Assembly: GCA_013697725.1 (NCBI GenBank)
Contig: JACCWI010000026.1
Location: forward strand, 1-64,000
Origin: Tatlockia sp.
Lineage (GTDB): Bacteria > Pseudomonadota > Gammaproteobacteria > Legionellales > Legionellaceae
Length of the DNA: 64,000 nucleotides
Reading direction: 5' to 3'
Every line of letters starts with the position of its first letter. The first letter of the stretch is position 1. The notes under the pieces were generated by a model. It saw only the letters and a list, made by a program, of their open reading frames with translations. It made no database searches and was not told the origin of the DNA. This document shows positions 39,741 through 49,572 of this stretch, one piece after another. A program made the position numbers and the translations under genes.

Positions 39741-41846
39741 ATGAGAAAGTATTCGGTATTAGTTATTGCAGGTATTATCTGGTTTAATCTCAGCAATCAA
39801 AGTTTTGCACAAGCCCTCTTAGCTGAAGAAGAGATCTCCAGCTTGGTTCGTTTTTTAATTTCTGACAATATCTTGGTTTCCAATTCGTCTGGCAAGCTTA
39901 TACCCTTGAGTTTTTATATTGGCAATGAAGAGAACGCAGCTGCCTATTTCGGTGACTTTATTTGTAACAGAGCTAATAGTTGCACGATTACTAATAACTT
40001 GGCTCAAAATTCTTCTAATATTTTGGGTTCTAATTTACCACCCAATGAAATTATTGAAAGTGAAATTCTAGCATTAAAGGCTCAGAGAGAGCGCATCAAT
40101 ATAAAATACGGCAGTGATGTCTATCATTCAGCAACGTGGCAGATTGCTTTGGCCTTAGCTGCGGAAAATGGTTTTTTAGACAAGTCTCAGGCTAGAGTTC
40201 TAGTGGCCAATCAATTAGAGACAATAATTGATCCTGTAAATCGCGCCTATGGAAAAGCTTATCGCTATGGTGGCGAGACTCCAATTATTGATCCTCGGTT
40301 AGCCTTTAGCTTTCGCTGGCTCCCTACATCTGTACTTAATCCTGATCCTTTTTTTAAAGGTCGATATCATGATTATATTGTCCCTTTAAACCTCAATACA
40401 TCTGTGGACTCTTATTTAATAACATGGTCTGACTATCTACCTTTAACAGGCAAAAACGCCTGGGCTCAGTTAATTGGACCGTTACAAGCAAACTATCTTT
40501 TAAATTCAGGTAAAATTGATTTAAATTCCCCAGCTTTGGTTAATGCAATAAATTCCCTTACAGCATTTTCATTAATGCAAGCAGGCATAGGGGCGTTTTA
40601 CCACGCTCCGGCAGGAACAGTAATTTCTTCTGATGTCATTATATTGGAAGACAATTTTGCTGTCTTGGCAGGTTTACAGATCTTGAAAAATTGTTTAAAC
40701 AATACTCTCCAAACACCTGAAATCAGAGAAGCCTTAGCTAAGATTAATGTTATGTTAAATGGAGGCTTAACTTTAAAGGGATTTAAAACCAAGGGCTTGC
40801 TGAGTTTTCTTTATAATGGTGCCTTTGATTGGGAACATAAAATTTTTTATACCTCTGGCTCAGCTCCTACGCCGTCATCAACCGATGACTGGCGACCCCA
40901 CCATTCTAATTTTACCAGTGCAACAAAGATAACCACCAACCTCTGGGCTTTATCTGCTTTGGGGGTTGAAACGATTGATAATTGGTTTGGGGCGGGCAGT
41001 GCATTAACTCTCTGGCAAGTTATCCGTCAAAAAGGAGGCTATTTTGAACATGATCAGTTGTCTGGTTTTGGCTATAGTTTAAATAATAATAGCTCAATGA
41101 ATGCTGAATTAATAATGACTACCGAAGGAACCGCGTCAGCCATTTCTGCGCTAAATTCCTTAGTTAATTTTTATGGGGATACCATTCAAAATTATAAGCT
41201 CCAAGCTAATTTAGATAGCCTACAACAGAATATCCTCCATCTACGTAATGACTTGTACCTTGAATCGAATTTTATTGAAGCGACTGATCGCTCTTTTTAC
41301 ATCAATCTTCCAACTGATCAAGAGCATGCCTTTTTACAGTCATCCAGACGCTTTGCAAGATCTTCGGATTGGTCTAGCAATACTTTACCCTCAACGAGTG
41401 CAAGTGCATGGATTTTGATGGCTCATTTTAATTTTAATCCTTTTCAATATAAAGGAAAATTAGAGGGTGAAAATTATCTAAGGCCGGAGACAGTAAATTT
41501 TTTAGCCACAGACGTCTTGCAAGTTGACGCAATAGCCAAACCTATGATAGTTCATTTTAGATCCAGTAATTTAAGCAGCGATGATGAATTAGCTATACGA
41601 TATAATTTAAATGGTTCTAAAATAGACTGGCAAACCTTAGTGAATCCCAAGAAACGAGAAGGGTATTTCTTGTTACCAGAAGGAACGAAAGTACTGGATA
41701 TTTCATTCGCGGGAACAAATGTTGTGAATACTTGTCATTTAATTCCTGCCAATCAACTATGCATTGAGTCTGATTGTAGGGAGGTAAAAACAATCAATAT
41801 ACAACGGAATACTGAGGGTCTAGGAACCTGTGAGCTTTCTTTCTAA
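39741..41846 (+). CDS. Secreted protein of unknown function, 701 aa
   Basis: I do not recognise this family. The start is the ATG at 39741 (MRKYSVLVIAGIIWF), which gives a signal peptide cleaved near QSFAQA; the longer TTG frame has no support. The mature protein has long helical stretches with many Trp, Asn and Ser residues. One segment reads LWQVIRQKGGYFEHDQLSGF, followed by MTTEGTASAISALNSLV, which resembles alpha-toroid proteins such as terpene cyclases or polysaccharide lyases, but no catalytic set is clear. The last ~40 residues hold four Cys (NTCHL, QLCIESDCR, GTCELSF), suggesting disulfides in a periplasmic or extracellular protein. Confidence 0.75.
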   Translation: MRKYSVLVIAGIIWFNLSNQSFAQALLAEEEISSLVRFLISDNILVSNSSGKLIPLSFYIGNEENAAAYFGDFICNRANSCTITNNLAQNSSNILGSNLPPNEIIESEILALKAQRERINIKYGSDVYHSATWQIALALAAENGFLDKSQARVLVANQLETIIDPVNRAYGKAYRYGGETPIIDPRLAFSFRWLPTSVLNPDPFFKGRYHDYIVPLNLNTSVDSYLITWSDYLPLTGKNAWAQLIGPLQANYLLNSGKIDLNSPALVNAINSLTAFSLMQAGIGAFYHAPAGTVISSDVIILEDNFAVLAGLQILKNCLNNTLQTPEIREALAKINVMLNGGLTLKGFKTKGLLSFLYNGAFDWEHKIFYTSGSAPTPSSTDDWRPHHSNFTSATKITTNLWALSALGVETIDNWFGAGSALTLWQVIRQKGGYFEHDQLSGFGYSLNNNSSMNAELIMTTEGTASAISALNSLVNFYGDTIQNYKLQANLDSLQQNILHLRNDLYLESNFIEATDRSFYINLPTDQEHAFLQSSRRFARSSDWSSNTLPSTSASAWILMAHFNFNPFQYKGKLEGENYLRPETVNFLATDVLQVDAIAKPMIVHFRSSNLSSDDELAIRYNLNGSKIDWQTLVNPKKREGYFLLPEGTKVLDISFAGTNVVNTCHLIPANQLCIESDCREVKTINIQRNTEGLGTCELSF

Positions 41847-41939
41847 ATTTGTGGCACACTAGCTAAGCTATTGACTTTTCTACCATCTTGGTGAAATATC
41901 AAAAGGCTGGCTAATTTCAAAATCTCACAAGGAAATGTT

Positions 41940-42512
41940 ATGAAAGTAAAAGCAAAAGTATTATCGGGTTTAATCTTAGGAACAGCAATCGCAGTTTCAG
42001 GTTGTGGTTTTAATTCCAATACCGCTTACAACCCACCGATTAATTACTCAACTCAACAAATGCAAATGGACGCTAAGATTTTGGGCGCCGTCATGGTAAT
42101 TGATAAAAATGAAATTTCTGCTGCTTCTTTAGCGCAAAAAAAATCAATGAATCCAGCAGTGCGTGATTATGCTGCGTACCTTTACAACCAGCACAGCCAA
42201 AATTTACAAGCAGTACAAGCCTTAAGTCAACGTATAAATGTTGCTCCCGTTCAAGGCGAAGTTGCAAAACGTCTTCAAGCGCATGGCAGACACATGATGG
42301 CTACATTAAATCGTGTAAACCATGCTGCATTTGATAGAGTGTTTATTGCTCAGATGATTAAAGGTCATACAGCTGCCTTAAATTTACTAAATCAAAAATT
42401 AATACCTATGGCTCTTAATCCTTTAGTAAAAGCTCAATTAGAAATGACTCGCAATCATGTAAGTATGCATTTACAAAGAGCGATGGCTATTCAAAGTCAG
42501 CTCGGCCGCTAA
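41940..42512 (+). CDS. DUF4142 lipoprotein
   Basis: The 190-aa protein has a lipoprotein signal, LSGLILGTAIAVSGCGF, with a V-S-G-C lipobox. Residue 2 after the Cys is Gly rather than Asp, which favours outer-membrane sorting. The body is an all-helical DUF4142 (ferritin-like four-helix) domain with DAKILGAVMVIDKNEISAAS, NPAVRDYAAYLYNQHSQNL and FIAQMIKGHTAALNLL. Family function is unknown; members occur in envelope stress loci. An AAGGAAA ribosome site precedes the ATG. It ends in a strong terminator. Confidence 0.88.
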   Translation: MKVKAKVLSGLILGTAIAVSGCGFNSNTAYNPPINYSTQQMQMDAKILGAVMVIDKNEISAASLAQKKSMNPAVRDYAAYLYNQHSQNLQAVQALSQRINVAPVQGEVAKRLQAHGRHMMATLNRVNHAAFDRVFIAQMIKGHTAALNLLNQKLIPMALNPLVKAQLEMTRNHVSMHLQRAMAIQSQLGR

Positions 42513-42519
42513 ATTTTAT

Positions 42520-42551
42520 AACCAGGTTAAGAGAACTTGACCTGGTTTTTT
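42520..42551 (+). terminator. Intrinsic terminator of the DUF4142 gene
   Basis: AACCAGGT (42520-42527) pairs with ACCTGGTT (42540-42547). The stem can extend through T-G and AAG/CTT, and it is followed by a run of T (TTTTTTAT). It lies 8 bp after the stop codon. Confidence 0.9.
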
Positions 42552-42681
42552 ATGTGCTAGTAGAGGTTAGTTATTAAATTTTCTTTAACTAATAGCTCAT
42601 AACTAATTCTTGAGGTCTTAGATATTCTTAAGTCTATGACATGATACAATGCTATTAATTTAGTTTGATATTGTCATAAAA

Positions 42682-43860
42682 ATGAGCAATTTTGATGTAA
42701 TTATTATTGGTGCTGGTGCTGCTGGGTTAATGTGTGCAATTGAAGCTGCTGCTAGAGGACGAAAAGTTTTAATCCTTGAGAAAGCAAAGCGGGCTGGTAA
42801 AAAAATTTTAATGTCAGGCGGCGGGCGTTGTAACTTTACTAATCTTCACACTAGTTCTGAACAATTCATTTCTCACAATCCTCATTTTTGTAAATCCGCT
42901 TTGAGCCGTTATACTCAATGGGATTTCATTACTTTGGTTGAAAAGTATAAAATTGCTTATTTCGAAAAATCCTTAGGCCAATTGTTTTGCCAGGAAAAAT
43001 CAAGTTTAATTGTTGATATGCTACTCAGCGAAGCCAATAAAAATCACGTCTCGATTCTATATAATCAAATTATTACCGCTGTAGAACAAACTAATCATGG
43101 TTTTAAGGTTCAGACTAATCAGCTTAGTTATAACTGTGAGTCTGTAGTTGTCGCCACCGGTGGTTTGTCAATACCCACTTTAGGCTCGAGCCCCTTTGGT
43201 TATCAGCTAGCTTCTCAATTCGGCTTAACTGTTTATCCAACCCGTGCTGGATTAGTGCCTTTTACTTTACATGATCATGACAAAAAACGCTTGGAAAGCC
43301 TGGCTGGTATTTCAGCAGAAAGTTCAGTGAGTTGTAATTCACAAGCTTTTCAGGAAAATAGTTTATTTACTCATCGGGGTTTAAGCGGACCGGCAATTTT
43401 ACAAATTTCATCTTATTGGTTTCCTGGGGATACCGTTTCAATTGTTTTCTTCCCTCAAATTGATTTGTACGAGGAATTGCTTAAAGCACGACGTAATTCG
43501 GGTGGAAGTTGTTTGAAAACAATTTTGGCTAACTTTGCTGCTAAACGATTACTTAGCGTTTTCTATCAAAACGAGCAATTGGATAAACCGCTTAAACAAC
43601 TTACCGACAAGCAGTTAGAACAAATTGCGGCTGTGTTGCAAAAATGGTTAATTAAACCGAATGCCACAGAAGGCTATAGAACCGCTGAAGTGACTCTGGG
43701 AGGTGTGGATTGCGATGAGCTTTCCTCTAAGACTTTTGCGGCTAATAAAGTGCCTGGTTTATTTTTTATCGGTGAAGTTATAGATGTTTCCGGGTGGTTG
43801 GGCGGTTTTAACTTTCAGTGGGCTTGGTCTTCAGGCTGGGCTGCTGGCCAGGCTGTTTAA
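42682..43860 (+). CDS. FAD-dependent oxidoreductase, YhiN/HI0933 family
   Basis: The 392-aa flavoprotein has the dinucleotide fold IIIGAGAAGLMCAIEAAARG and the family signature KKILMSGGGRCNFTNLH. A second motif, SVVVATGGLSIPTLGSSPFG, and the C-terminal GLFFIGEVIDVSGWLGGFNFQWAWSSGW are hallmarks of the YhiN/HI0933 group. Members are predicted cytoplasmic NAD(P)/FAD oxidoreductases of unknown substrate. Length fits the family. Confidence 0.93.
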   Translation: MSNFDVIIIGAGAAGLMCAIEAAARGRKVLILEKAKRAGKKILMSGGGRCNFTNLHTSSEQFISHNPHFCKSALSRYTQWDFITLVEKYKIAYFEKSLGQLFCQEKSSLIVDMLLSEANKNHVSILYNQIITAVEQTNHGFKVQTNQLSYNCESVVVATGGLSIPTLGSSPFGYQLASQFGLTVYPTRAGLVPFTLHDHDKKRLESLAGISAESSVSCNSQAFQENSLFTHRGLSGPAILQISSYWFPGDTVSIVFFPQIDLYEELLKARRNSGGSCLKTILANFAAKRLLSVFYQNEQLDKPLKQLTDKQLEQIAAVLQKWLIKPNATEGYRTAEVTLGGVDCDELSSKTFAANKVPGLFFIGEVIDVSGWLGGFNFQWAWSSGWAAGQAV

Positions 43861-44078
43861 TAGTTAGGCTATGAATTAATAGTTTAGAACTTGAGTTCGT
43901 GGCAAGAACCCCTAATCGATTGCATTTCTATCTCTGGAAATTTGTGGCCAAACAAGTCAATAGAGAGTTAATTAAATGGATAAATATTAACCATCAAATT
44001 TTTAAATAATCTATTCAAATAATTAGCAGTTTATCCAAAAATGCAGCATAATTAGCGCCATGGATAATTGGAGCTAAA

Positions 44079-44765
44079 ATGTATCAAAGAAGAGAAATTC
44101 AAGAAGATAATACTAAGTGGTTTAATTGGTATGAAAAGGCCATATGGGCAATGATCCTGGAGAGCGGAATGGATTTTGATTGCAATGGGGTTTTATCAGT
44201 CTTTTTGGCAATTAGAAAAACGCAGGATGAAGACGTCGATATAGGTGAAATTTTATATATACTTGATCAGTTTGTCCGTCGGCTTATGATCTTTGAGCCC
44301 CATCAAAACTCCATTGTTGAAGTGATTTTGGTCAGTGCACTCGTTGGATTCAAAGCCGCCTCTGATTTAGCAGTTTGGAACGTTGATTTTTTAACCCTCT
44401 TTAACGAATCGATTATCAAAACTTCTGAAGATCAAATGATTAGTTTTAATCGATTAATGTATTTAGAATTTCAGCATTTAAAAGCCTTAGACTATGTTAT
44501 TGAATTTACTGAGAAATCAAAGATTCATGAGAGATTAGCTAAGATAATTGATTATCTGGATCTTGCCAGTATCCATACTCTTGAAGAAGGATTGAGTGAT
44601 TTGAAAATTAATGTGCTCATTCAACGAGCTATTTTCATTAAGGCTAGTAAAACTCAACTTGGTTTTTTTAAGAAAGGCAGTACTGAATCATCAAGCGAGG
44701 ACTATATACTTGCAAAAAACCCATCAATATTTGCTAATCAGCGCACATTAAGCCAAAGTTTCTGA
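44079..44765 (+). CDS. Hypothetical protein, 228 aa
   Basis: I cannot assign a family. The start has a good GGAG five nt upstream. The protein is cytoplasmic-looking and mostly helical, with acidic N-terminal half (KTQDEDVDIGEILYILDQFV) and no membrane segment or enzyme motif. The last ~35 residues are polar with a Ser/Glu cluster (GSTESSSEDYILAKNP), a composition sometimes seen in Dot/Icm secretion tails. It stands alone, with 218 bp upstream and 286 bp downstream of non-coding DNA. Confidence 0.65.
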   Translation: MYQRREIQEDNTKWFNWYEKAIWAMILESGMDFDCNGVLSVFLAIRKTQDEDVDIGEILYILDQFVRRLMIFEPHQNSIVEVILVSALVGFKAASDLAVWNVDFLTLFNESIIKTSEDQMISFNRLMYLEFQHLKALDYVIEFTEKSKIHERLAKIIDYLDLASIHTLEEGLSDLKINVLIQRAIFIKASKTQLGFFKKGSTESSSEDYILAKNPSIFANQRTLSQSF

Positions 44766-45051
44766 ATAAATCAAGTGCTTTATTTTAGGCTCGGAAAACG
44801 TGGTCTTTGCTTATTAACTATCTAAAGCTTCCTATTTCAATGTAGTTTTATTGAAAGATGGCTACCAATCGGCTTAAACAGCATGCCTCAATGGCTCTTT
44901 AAAACAACTCATAAACCTTAGTAAATGAAGCGATACTCAAGCTTTTGCTTTAGGCAATCACTCTAAAGCTCAAAATTACTGTTAAACTTATAATAAGATA
45001 ATTTTTGTTATTTAAAGGTCAAGTTTACCCTTTTCACAGGAGATTTTTTAA
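44766..45051. other. Intergenic region, no gene seen
   Basis: AT-rich spacer upstream of the MBL-fold gene. A TATAAT-like hexamer occurs about 60 nt before that gene's ATG, without a convincing -35. No RNA or terminator is visible. Confidence 0.35.
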
Positions 45052-45819
45052 ATGAAACTAATCTTCATTGGCACTGGCTCGGCCTTTACTATAGGACAAA
45101 ATAATTACAATTCAAACATGCTTTTGCTTGATGAGAAATTAGATAAAAAGCTTCTTATTGATTGTGGCTCAGATGCTAGACATGCTTTATTCGACTTGGG
45201 CTTTGGTCATCGAGATATTACCGATGTCTATGTAAGTCACCTTCATGCTGATCATTGTGGCGGGCTAGAGTGGCTGGGATTGACTAATAAATTTGATTCT
45301 CAAACCAGTAAAAAACCAAGTTTATATGCTAATAATTTGATCCTGGAACAACTTTGGACAGGCACGCTTTCCGGGGGCATGAATACATTGCAAGGAACCT
45401 TGGCTAAATTGGAGGACTTTTTTGAGGTAAATGAAATCCCTGAGAATGGTAGCTTTTTGTGGGATAACTGTACTTTTCAAACCATTCAAACGATTCATGT
45501 GGTAGCTGGCTTCACCTTCATGCCGAGTTACGGCCTAATTTTTAACATCAATGGCACACGAATTTTTATCACTACGGATACCCAATTCGCACCTACACAG
45601 TTAAATGATTTTTATAAAAATGTGGATATTATTTTTCAGGACTGTGAAACCTCTAATAATTGGAGCGGCGTGCATGCTCATTTTGATGAGCTAAAAACCC
45701 TGGATGAAGCAATAAAAAATAAGATGTGGCTATATCACTACAATCCAGGCGACTTACCTGATGCCAAGAAATTTGGTTTTTGTGGATTTGTACAACGCAA
45801 ACAAAGTTTTGAATTTTAA
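45052..45819 (+). CDS. MBL-fold metallo-hydrolase
   Basis: The 255-aa protein has the metallo-beta-lactamase fold. The zinc-binding signature is VSHLHADHCGG (H-x-H-x-D-H), preceded by LLIDCGSDARHAL. Later ligands are Asp/Asn in TTDTQF and DCETS, with HAHFDE and YHYNPGD at the end. It resembles RNase Z-like and phosphodiesterase MBL proteins, but lacks enough detail for a substrate. AGGAG precedes the ATG. It is cytoplasmic, with no signal peptide. Confidence 0.85.
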   Translation: MKLIFIGTGSAFTIGQNNYNSNMLLLDEKLDKKLLIDCGSDARHALFDLGFGHRDITDVYVSHLHADHCGGLEWLGLTNKFDSQTSKKPSLYANNLILEQLWTGTLSGGMNTLQGTLAKLEDFFEVNEIPENGSFLWDNCTFQTIQTIHVVAGFTFMPSYGLIFNINGTRIFITTDTQFAPTQLNDFYKNVDIIFQDCETSNNWSGVHAHFDELKTLDEAIKNKMWLYHYNPGDLPDAKKFGFCGFVQRKQSFEF

Positions 45820-45852
45820 TACGCTTAGACAACTATGCCTATAAAAAGACCA

Positions 45853-45881
45853 TTATGATATACTTCCTGTCTTTATATAAT
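45853..45881 (+). promoter_or_regulatory. Promoter of the SF1 helicase-repeat gene
   Basis: A perfect TATAAT (45876-45881) lies 20 nt upstream of the ATG at 45902. A weak TTATGA (45853-45858) is 17 bp before it. Because the -10 box overlaps the earlier TTG codon at 45881, the ATG is the better start. Confidence 0.45.
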
Positions 45882-45901
45882 TGACCCATAGGCAATTCGC
45901 A

Positions 45902-48900
45902 ATGCTTTCAAAAAATGATAATTCCTCTAATGCTATCTCTTATTTAAATGGACTTATAGATCCGCAGGCTATTGCTCTGGAATTTCCCGATCTTATACAA
46001 AAATTTATTGAAGGAAATCACAAAGGTCTAAATTTTGAAAAACTTAAGGGACATAATATCTATTCGGTGCGGGGGAGTCTCAAACGTCGATTATTGTATA
46101 CTAGACAAATAATCAACGGCCAATCTCGTTTGATTCTTTTAGAAGTGGTTGAAAATCATTATCGCAATTCCCGTTTTCTAAAGAAGCCTAGTGTATTGAA
46201 TCATTATTTAGAATTAAATGGTCAAGCGTTTTCGGATTTAATTGGGGCTGAGCATTTTGAAAAAACCGAAGCGCCCACACTCCTAATTCAGGATGAAAAG
46301 CAGCACAATAATTTTAATTACTATCCAGTGGAATATTTTAATCATAATTTTTTTAGCTTAGATCAAAGTCAGCAGCAAATCTTACAACACAAGGGGAAAT
46401 TTTTGGTGGTGAGTGGACCTCCTGGTTCTGGTAAATCCTCTATAATTGTCTGCCTTTTTGTACAATGGTTTAAATCAATGAGGGGCAAACTTCTTTTGGT
46501 GACTCAAGAACAAGGCCTTGCCGATTTTTTTCAAGTTACAATCGATGCCCTCCCCAACACACAAGAAATCGATCGTGACCAAGTTCAAATAAAAAGCTAT
46601 GCGCAACTTATTAAAGACCTTGATCCAGAAAGCAGAAAACGAACCTTCGTAGGTAAAGAGGATTGTATTAATTGGCTTGAAAATTATTATAAACGCTTTA
46701 AGAAAAATAATGCGATTATCAGCAAAGAAAAAATCTTAAGTGATGCTTTTGATGCTAATCCCCATAACCTATATAAAGAATTCAGAATTATTTCAGGTTG
46801 CGCAAATTTCAAAGACTATAAAGAGCGTGGTCAGAAGCAATCTTATTATACAGCGGAGAATGAAAAAAAATGGCTCTTTGACGCTTATCAAGATTACCAA
46901 GAGACTAATCGACGCAATAATAAAATTCATACACCTTTTTATCCGCTCAATTTAAGCAAGCAATATTCCCATATTGCGGTCGATGAAGGTCAAGATTTAA
47001 GTCCTTTAGAATTAAAAATTTTAACCGAACTCGCTGAGGAAAAAATATGCATCTGCGAGAATCATCAACAGAGTCTTTGTGATGCCAAATCAAAAATCCC
47101 TTTCTTAAACAGCCTTATGCATAGCTTCAATGAAAAAGATAACCACCATAAACTTCAACGCTCTTACCGCTGTAAAGAGGCGCCTCTTGTAGTCGTGAAT
47201 ACCTTATCGGAGCTAAAAGCCTGGGTTACCGGGGAAGGGCAGTTAGATATTAGCGCCTTTCCTTCAAATGATAAGGGCTTAGTCAGTTGGGTAGATAAAG
47301 AAGAACGGCTTAAGCAGATCATCAAACAATTCCTCAGTCAAGACTTTGCAATTGTGACATCAGAACATTATATAAAAGAGGTGAAAGCGTTAGTGGGATT
47401 AGATTATGAACATTTAGTATATTCAGTTAAACAGAGTAAAGGCTTAGAGTTCGAAAGCGTTCTCACTTATCGTATTTTAGAGCAGGAATTATTTTATGAA
47501 GCCGATAAATTAATAGCAAAAAAACCAGTAAATGTTAGCAAAAAATCTGAAAATCACGCAAAGCCCGGTCAGGGGAATGATAAATTTAGCCCCATATTTA
47601 GTGAGGCCTTTACCGCGTTTACCCGCGCTTTAGTAAATCTTTATATTTACCAGCCAATTAATCATCAGCTTCAACACCTAACTAAAGCCCTAAAAGCGGC
47701 AATAGGGAAAGAGCAGACAGAGATTGCCGCAGTCATTAATGAGGAACAAATCTTCAACCGGGTAAAAGAGTTATTAACTCGTGGTGATAAAATTAGAGCA
47801 GAAGCGCTATATAAAACTCTACAAACTAAAACACAAGACTTTGAAACTATCTTTCGTCTCTTTTATATTCCACCTATTAATCAAGAAATTGTTGAAATCA
47901 ATTCCAAATCAATTACTCAACAAGTTTCTAGACAAACTTTAAATAAATCCAGTAAACCCACCGCAGTTCTAACTACTTCCCGACCTAAAAACACGAAGTT
48001 TGCTAAGTTGGTGGAACAAAAAGATAGAAAAACTAAAGAATATGAATTTATCAATAACTTGGTAGATGTTCCCACAATAAACAACTTGGAAATTTTTTTG
48101 AAGGTTAAAAAAGCCAAAGACTTTCTATTTAATTATCCTTTGCAAGATGGAGCTTGTGCTTATACCCAACTTTTTTATACATTAGAAGGACGAAAATCCC
48201 TATTTTATTTGATGGTTCTACCTGAATATCAGGATATATTTTCAGCCCTAACTAAAGATGCACTTTCACGTGCTCGAGTAGCTCCCTATTATCAAATCCA
48301 TTTTAATAATCGATATCCTGATGCAGAATTACCTAAGGGATTAGCTCGTGAAAATAAAAAAGCCTTAGCGGACTACGTTAATTGTTCTCCTTTGTACTGG
48401 CTTGCAGAAAATTCGGAGACACAGAAAATATTTTATTATTTATTGGGTAGAAATTTAACAAAAATATCACACTCCATTGATCTTAATGCTTTATACCTGG
48501 CTCGCCCTTTGGAAGCCGGCAAGAATGCCCATCGTAGTCCTTTTCTATCGTTTTCCCTTACAAGGATAGGGCGAGAAATACTCAAGATGTTATTTGAAGC
48601 GAACCCCAATTTGGTAACTAATGTTAATTTTGAAATTCTTACAGTTGGGCTGATAGACGATGACCGCTCTAATCCCTTACTAAACCTCTTATTCTGTAAT
48701 GACGGCCTTATCATTTTAAAAATCTTATTCGCTCATAATCCCAAGTTATCTGCCGCAATGACGCCAAAGATTTTGTTTGCCCCTCTCGAAGCACATTCCA
48801 TGTTCCTTTATTTTGCCTGTAATCTACTAGGTGTAGAAATATTAAAAATTATATTTTCTAATAAACCTGAGTTAATGTCAGCAATGACGGCTGAGATTCT

Positions 48901-49429
48901 AGGTCAGCAAATTCGAGGTGGAGAATATCCTAACGCGTCAACTTTGTATTTTCTTTCAACTAGCCCAAGTGGCTTAGAAATAATAGAAATGTTGCAAAAT
49001 GCAAACCCTAATCTTTACAAATCAATTAGTGCAGAAATACTGTTAGCACCACTTAACACGGATAGAATTGAATCTTCACTTTATTGGTTATCCAGCTCTT
49101 CGAAAGGTCTAGCCATACTAAAACAAATGTTACATTTAAATCCACAGCTCTCTAAAGCGATAACTATTGCAGATCTAACGCGCAAACGAGATTTTTCTAG
49201 TGGAGATTATGGTAATACCTGCGTGTTATCATTGCTAAGTATTAGTTCGGATGGTAATGAAATTTTAAATTTTTTGCTGAAAAATGCTTCTCCAGAGGTA
49301 GCTCAGTTTTTAAAACCCAAAATAAACGTCTCCAATGAAATTATGTCTCCTTACCCTGGTGTATTTTATCGGTCTCCCTCCTTAACGGATAACGCGCAGC
49401 CAGAATCTCAGGTGGAACTTAAATTTTAG
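45902..49429 (+). CDS. SF1 (UvrD/PcrA-like) helicase fused to a ~45-aa repeat array; effector candidate
   Basis: The 1175-aa protein starts with ~160 residues of unknown fold, then a UvrD-like helicase. Motif I is VVSGPPGSGKSSIIV and motif II AVDEGQDLSPLELKIL (DEGQ for the usual DExQ). A motif IV-like QRSYRCKEAPL, motif V QSKGLEFESVLTYRIL and motif VI FTAFTRALVNLYIY are all present. From about residue 820 come about seven imperfect repeats of ~45 residues, consensus S-x-L-Y-x-L-S-x-S-x-x-G-L-E-I-L-K-x-L-L, then N-P-x-L and A-x-T-A-E-I-L, ending before a polar tail (DNAQPESQVELKF). I know no family with this fusion. It could be a Dot/Icm substrate or a host-directed RNA/DNA helicase; both are inferences. 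Confidence 0.8.
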   Translation: MLSKNDNSSNAISYLNGLIDPQAIALEFPDLIQKFIEGNHKGLNFEKLKGHNIYSVRGSLKRRLLYTRQIINGQSRLILLEVVENHYRNSRFLKKPSVLNHYLELNGQAFSDLIGAEHFEKTEAPTLLIQDEKQHNNFNYYPVEYFNHNFFSLDQSQQQILQHKGKFLVVSGPPGSGKSSIIVCLFVQWFKSMRGKLLLVTQEQGLADFFQVTIDALPNTQEIDRDQVQIKSYAQLIKDLDPESRKRTFVGKEDCINWLENYYKRFKKNNAIISKEKILSDAFDANPHNLYKEFRIISGCANFKDYKERGQKQSYYTAENEKKWLFDAYQDYQETNRRNNKIHTPFYPLNLSKQYSHIAVDEGQDLSPLELKILTELAEEKICICENHQQSLCDAKSKIPFLNSLMHSFNEKDNHHKLQRSYRCKEAPLVVVNTLSELKAWVTGEGQLDISAFPSNDKGLVSWVDKEERLKQIIKQFLSQDFAIVTSEHYIKEVKALVGLDYEHLVYSVKQSKGLEFESVLTYRILEQELFYEADKLIAKKPVNVSKKSENHAKPGQGNDKFSPIFSEAFTAFTRALVNLYIYQPINHQLQHLTKALKAAIGKEQTEIAAVINEEQIFNRVKELLTRGDKIRAEALYKTLQTKTQDFETIFRLFYIPPINQEIVEINSKSITQQVSRQTLNKSSKPTAVLTTSRPKNTKFAKLVEQKDRKTKEYEFINNLVDVPTINNLEIFLKVKKAKDFLFNYPLQDGACAYTQLFYTLEGRKSLFYLMVLPEYQDIFSALTKDALSRARVAPYYQIHFNNRYPDAELPKGLARENKKALADYVNCSPLYWLAENSETQKIFYYLLGRNLTKISHSIDLNALYLARPLEAGKNAHRSPFLSFSLTRIGREILKMLFEANPNLVTNVNFEILTVGLIDDDRSNPLLNLLFCNDGLIILKILFAHNPKLSAAMTPKILFAPLEAHSMFLYFACNLLGVEILKIIFSNKPELMSAMTAEILGQQIRGGEYPNASTLYFLSTSPSGLEIIEMLQNANPNLYKSISAEILLAPLNTDRIESSLYWLSSSSKGLAILKQMLHLNPQLSKAITIADLTRKRDFSSGDYGNTCVLSLLSISSDGNEILNFLLKNASPEVAQFLKPKINVSNEIMSPYPGVFYRSPSLTDNAQPESQVELKF

Positions 49430-49572
49430 GATTTTATTGCTATTATTATCTTTAATTGTTTGTAAGTGGGGGGTTATTAAATTCTTTTAATAATAAAAAA
49501 ATGCATATTGCAGGACCTATGTGAAGTCGCTTAATATTGCAAAAATTTATTTTTAGCCTCTAGGAAAAGAAT

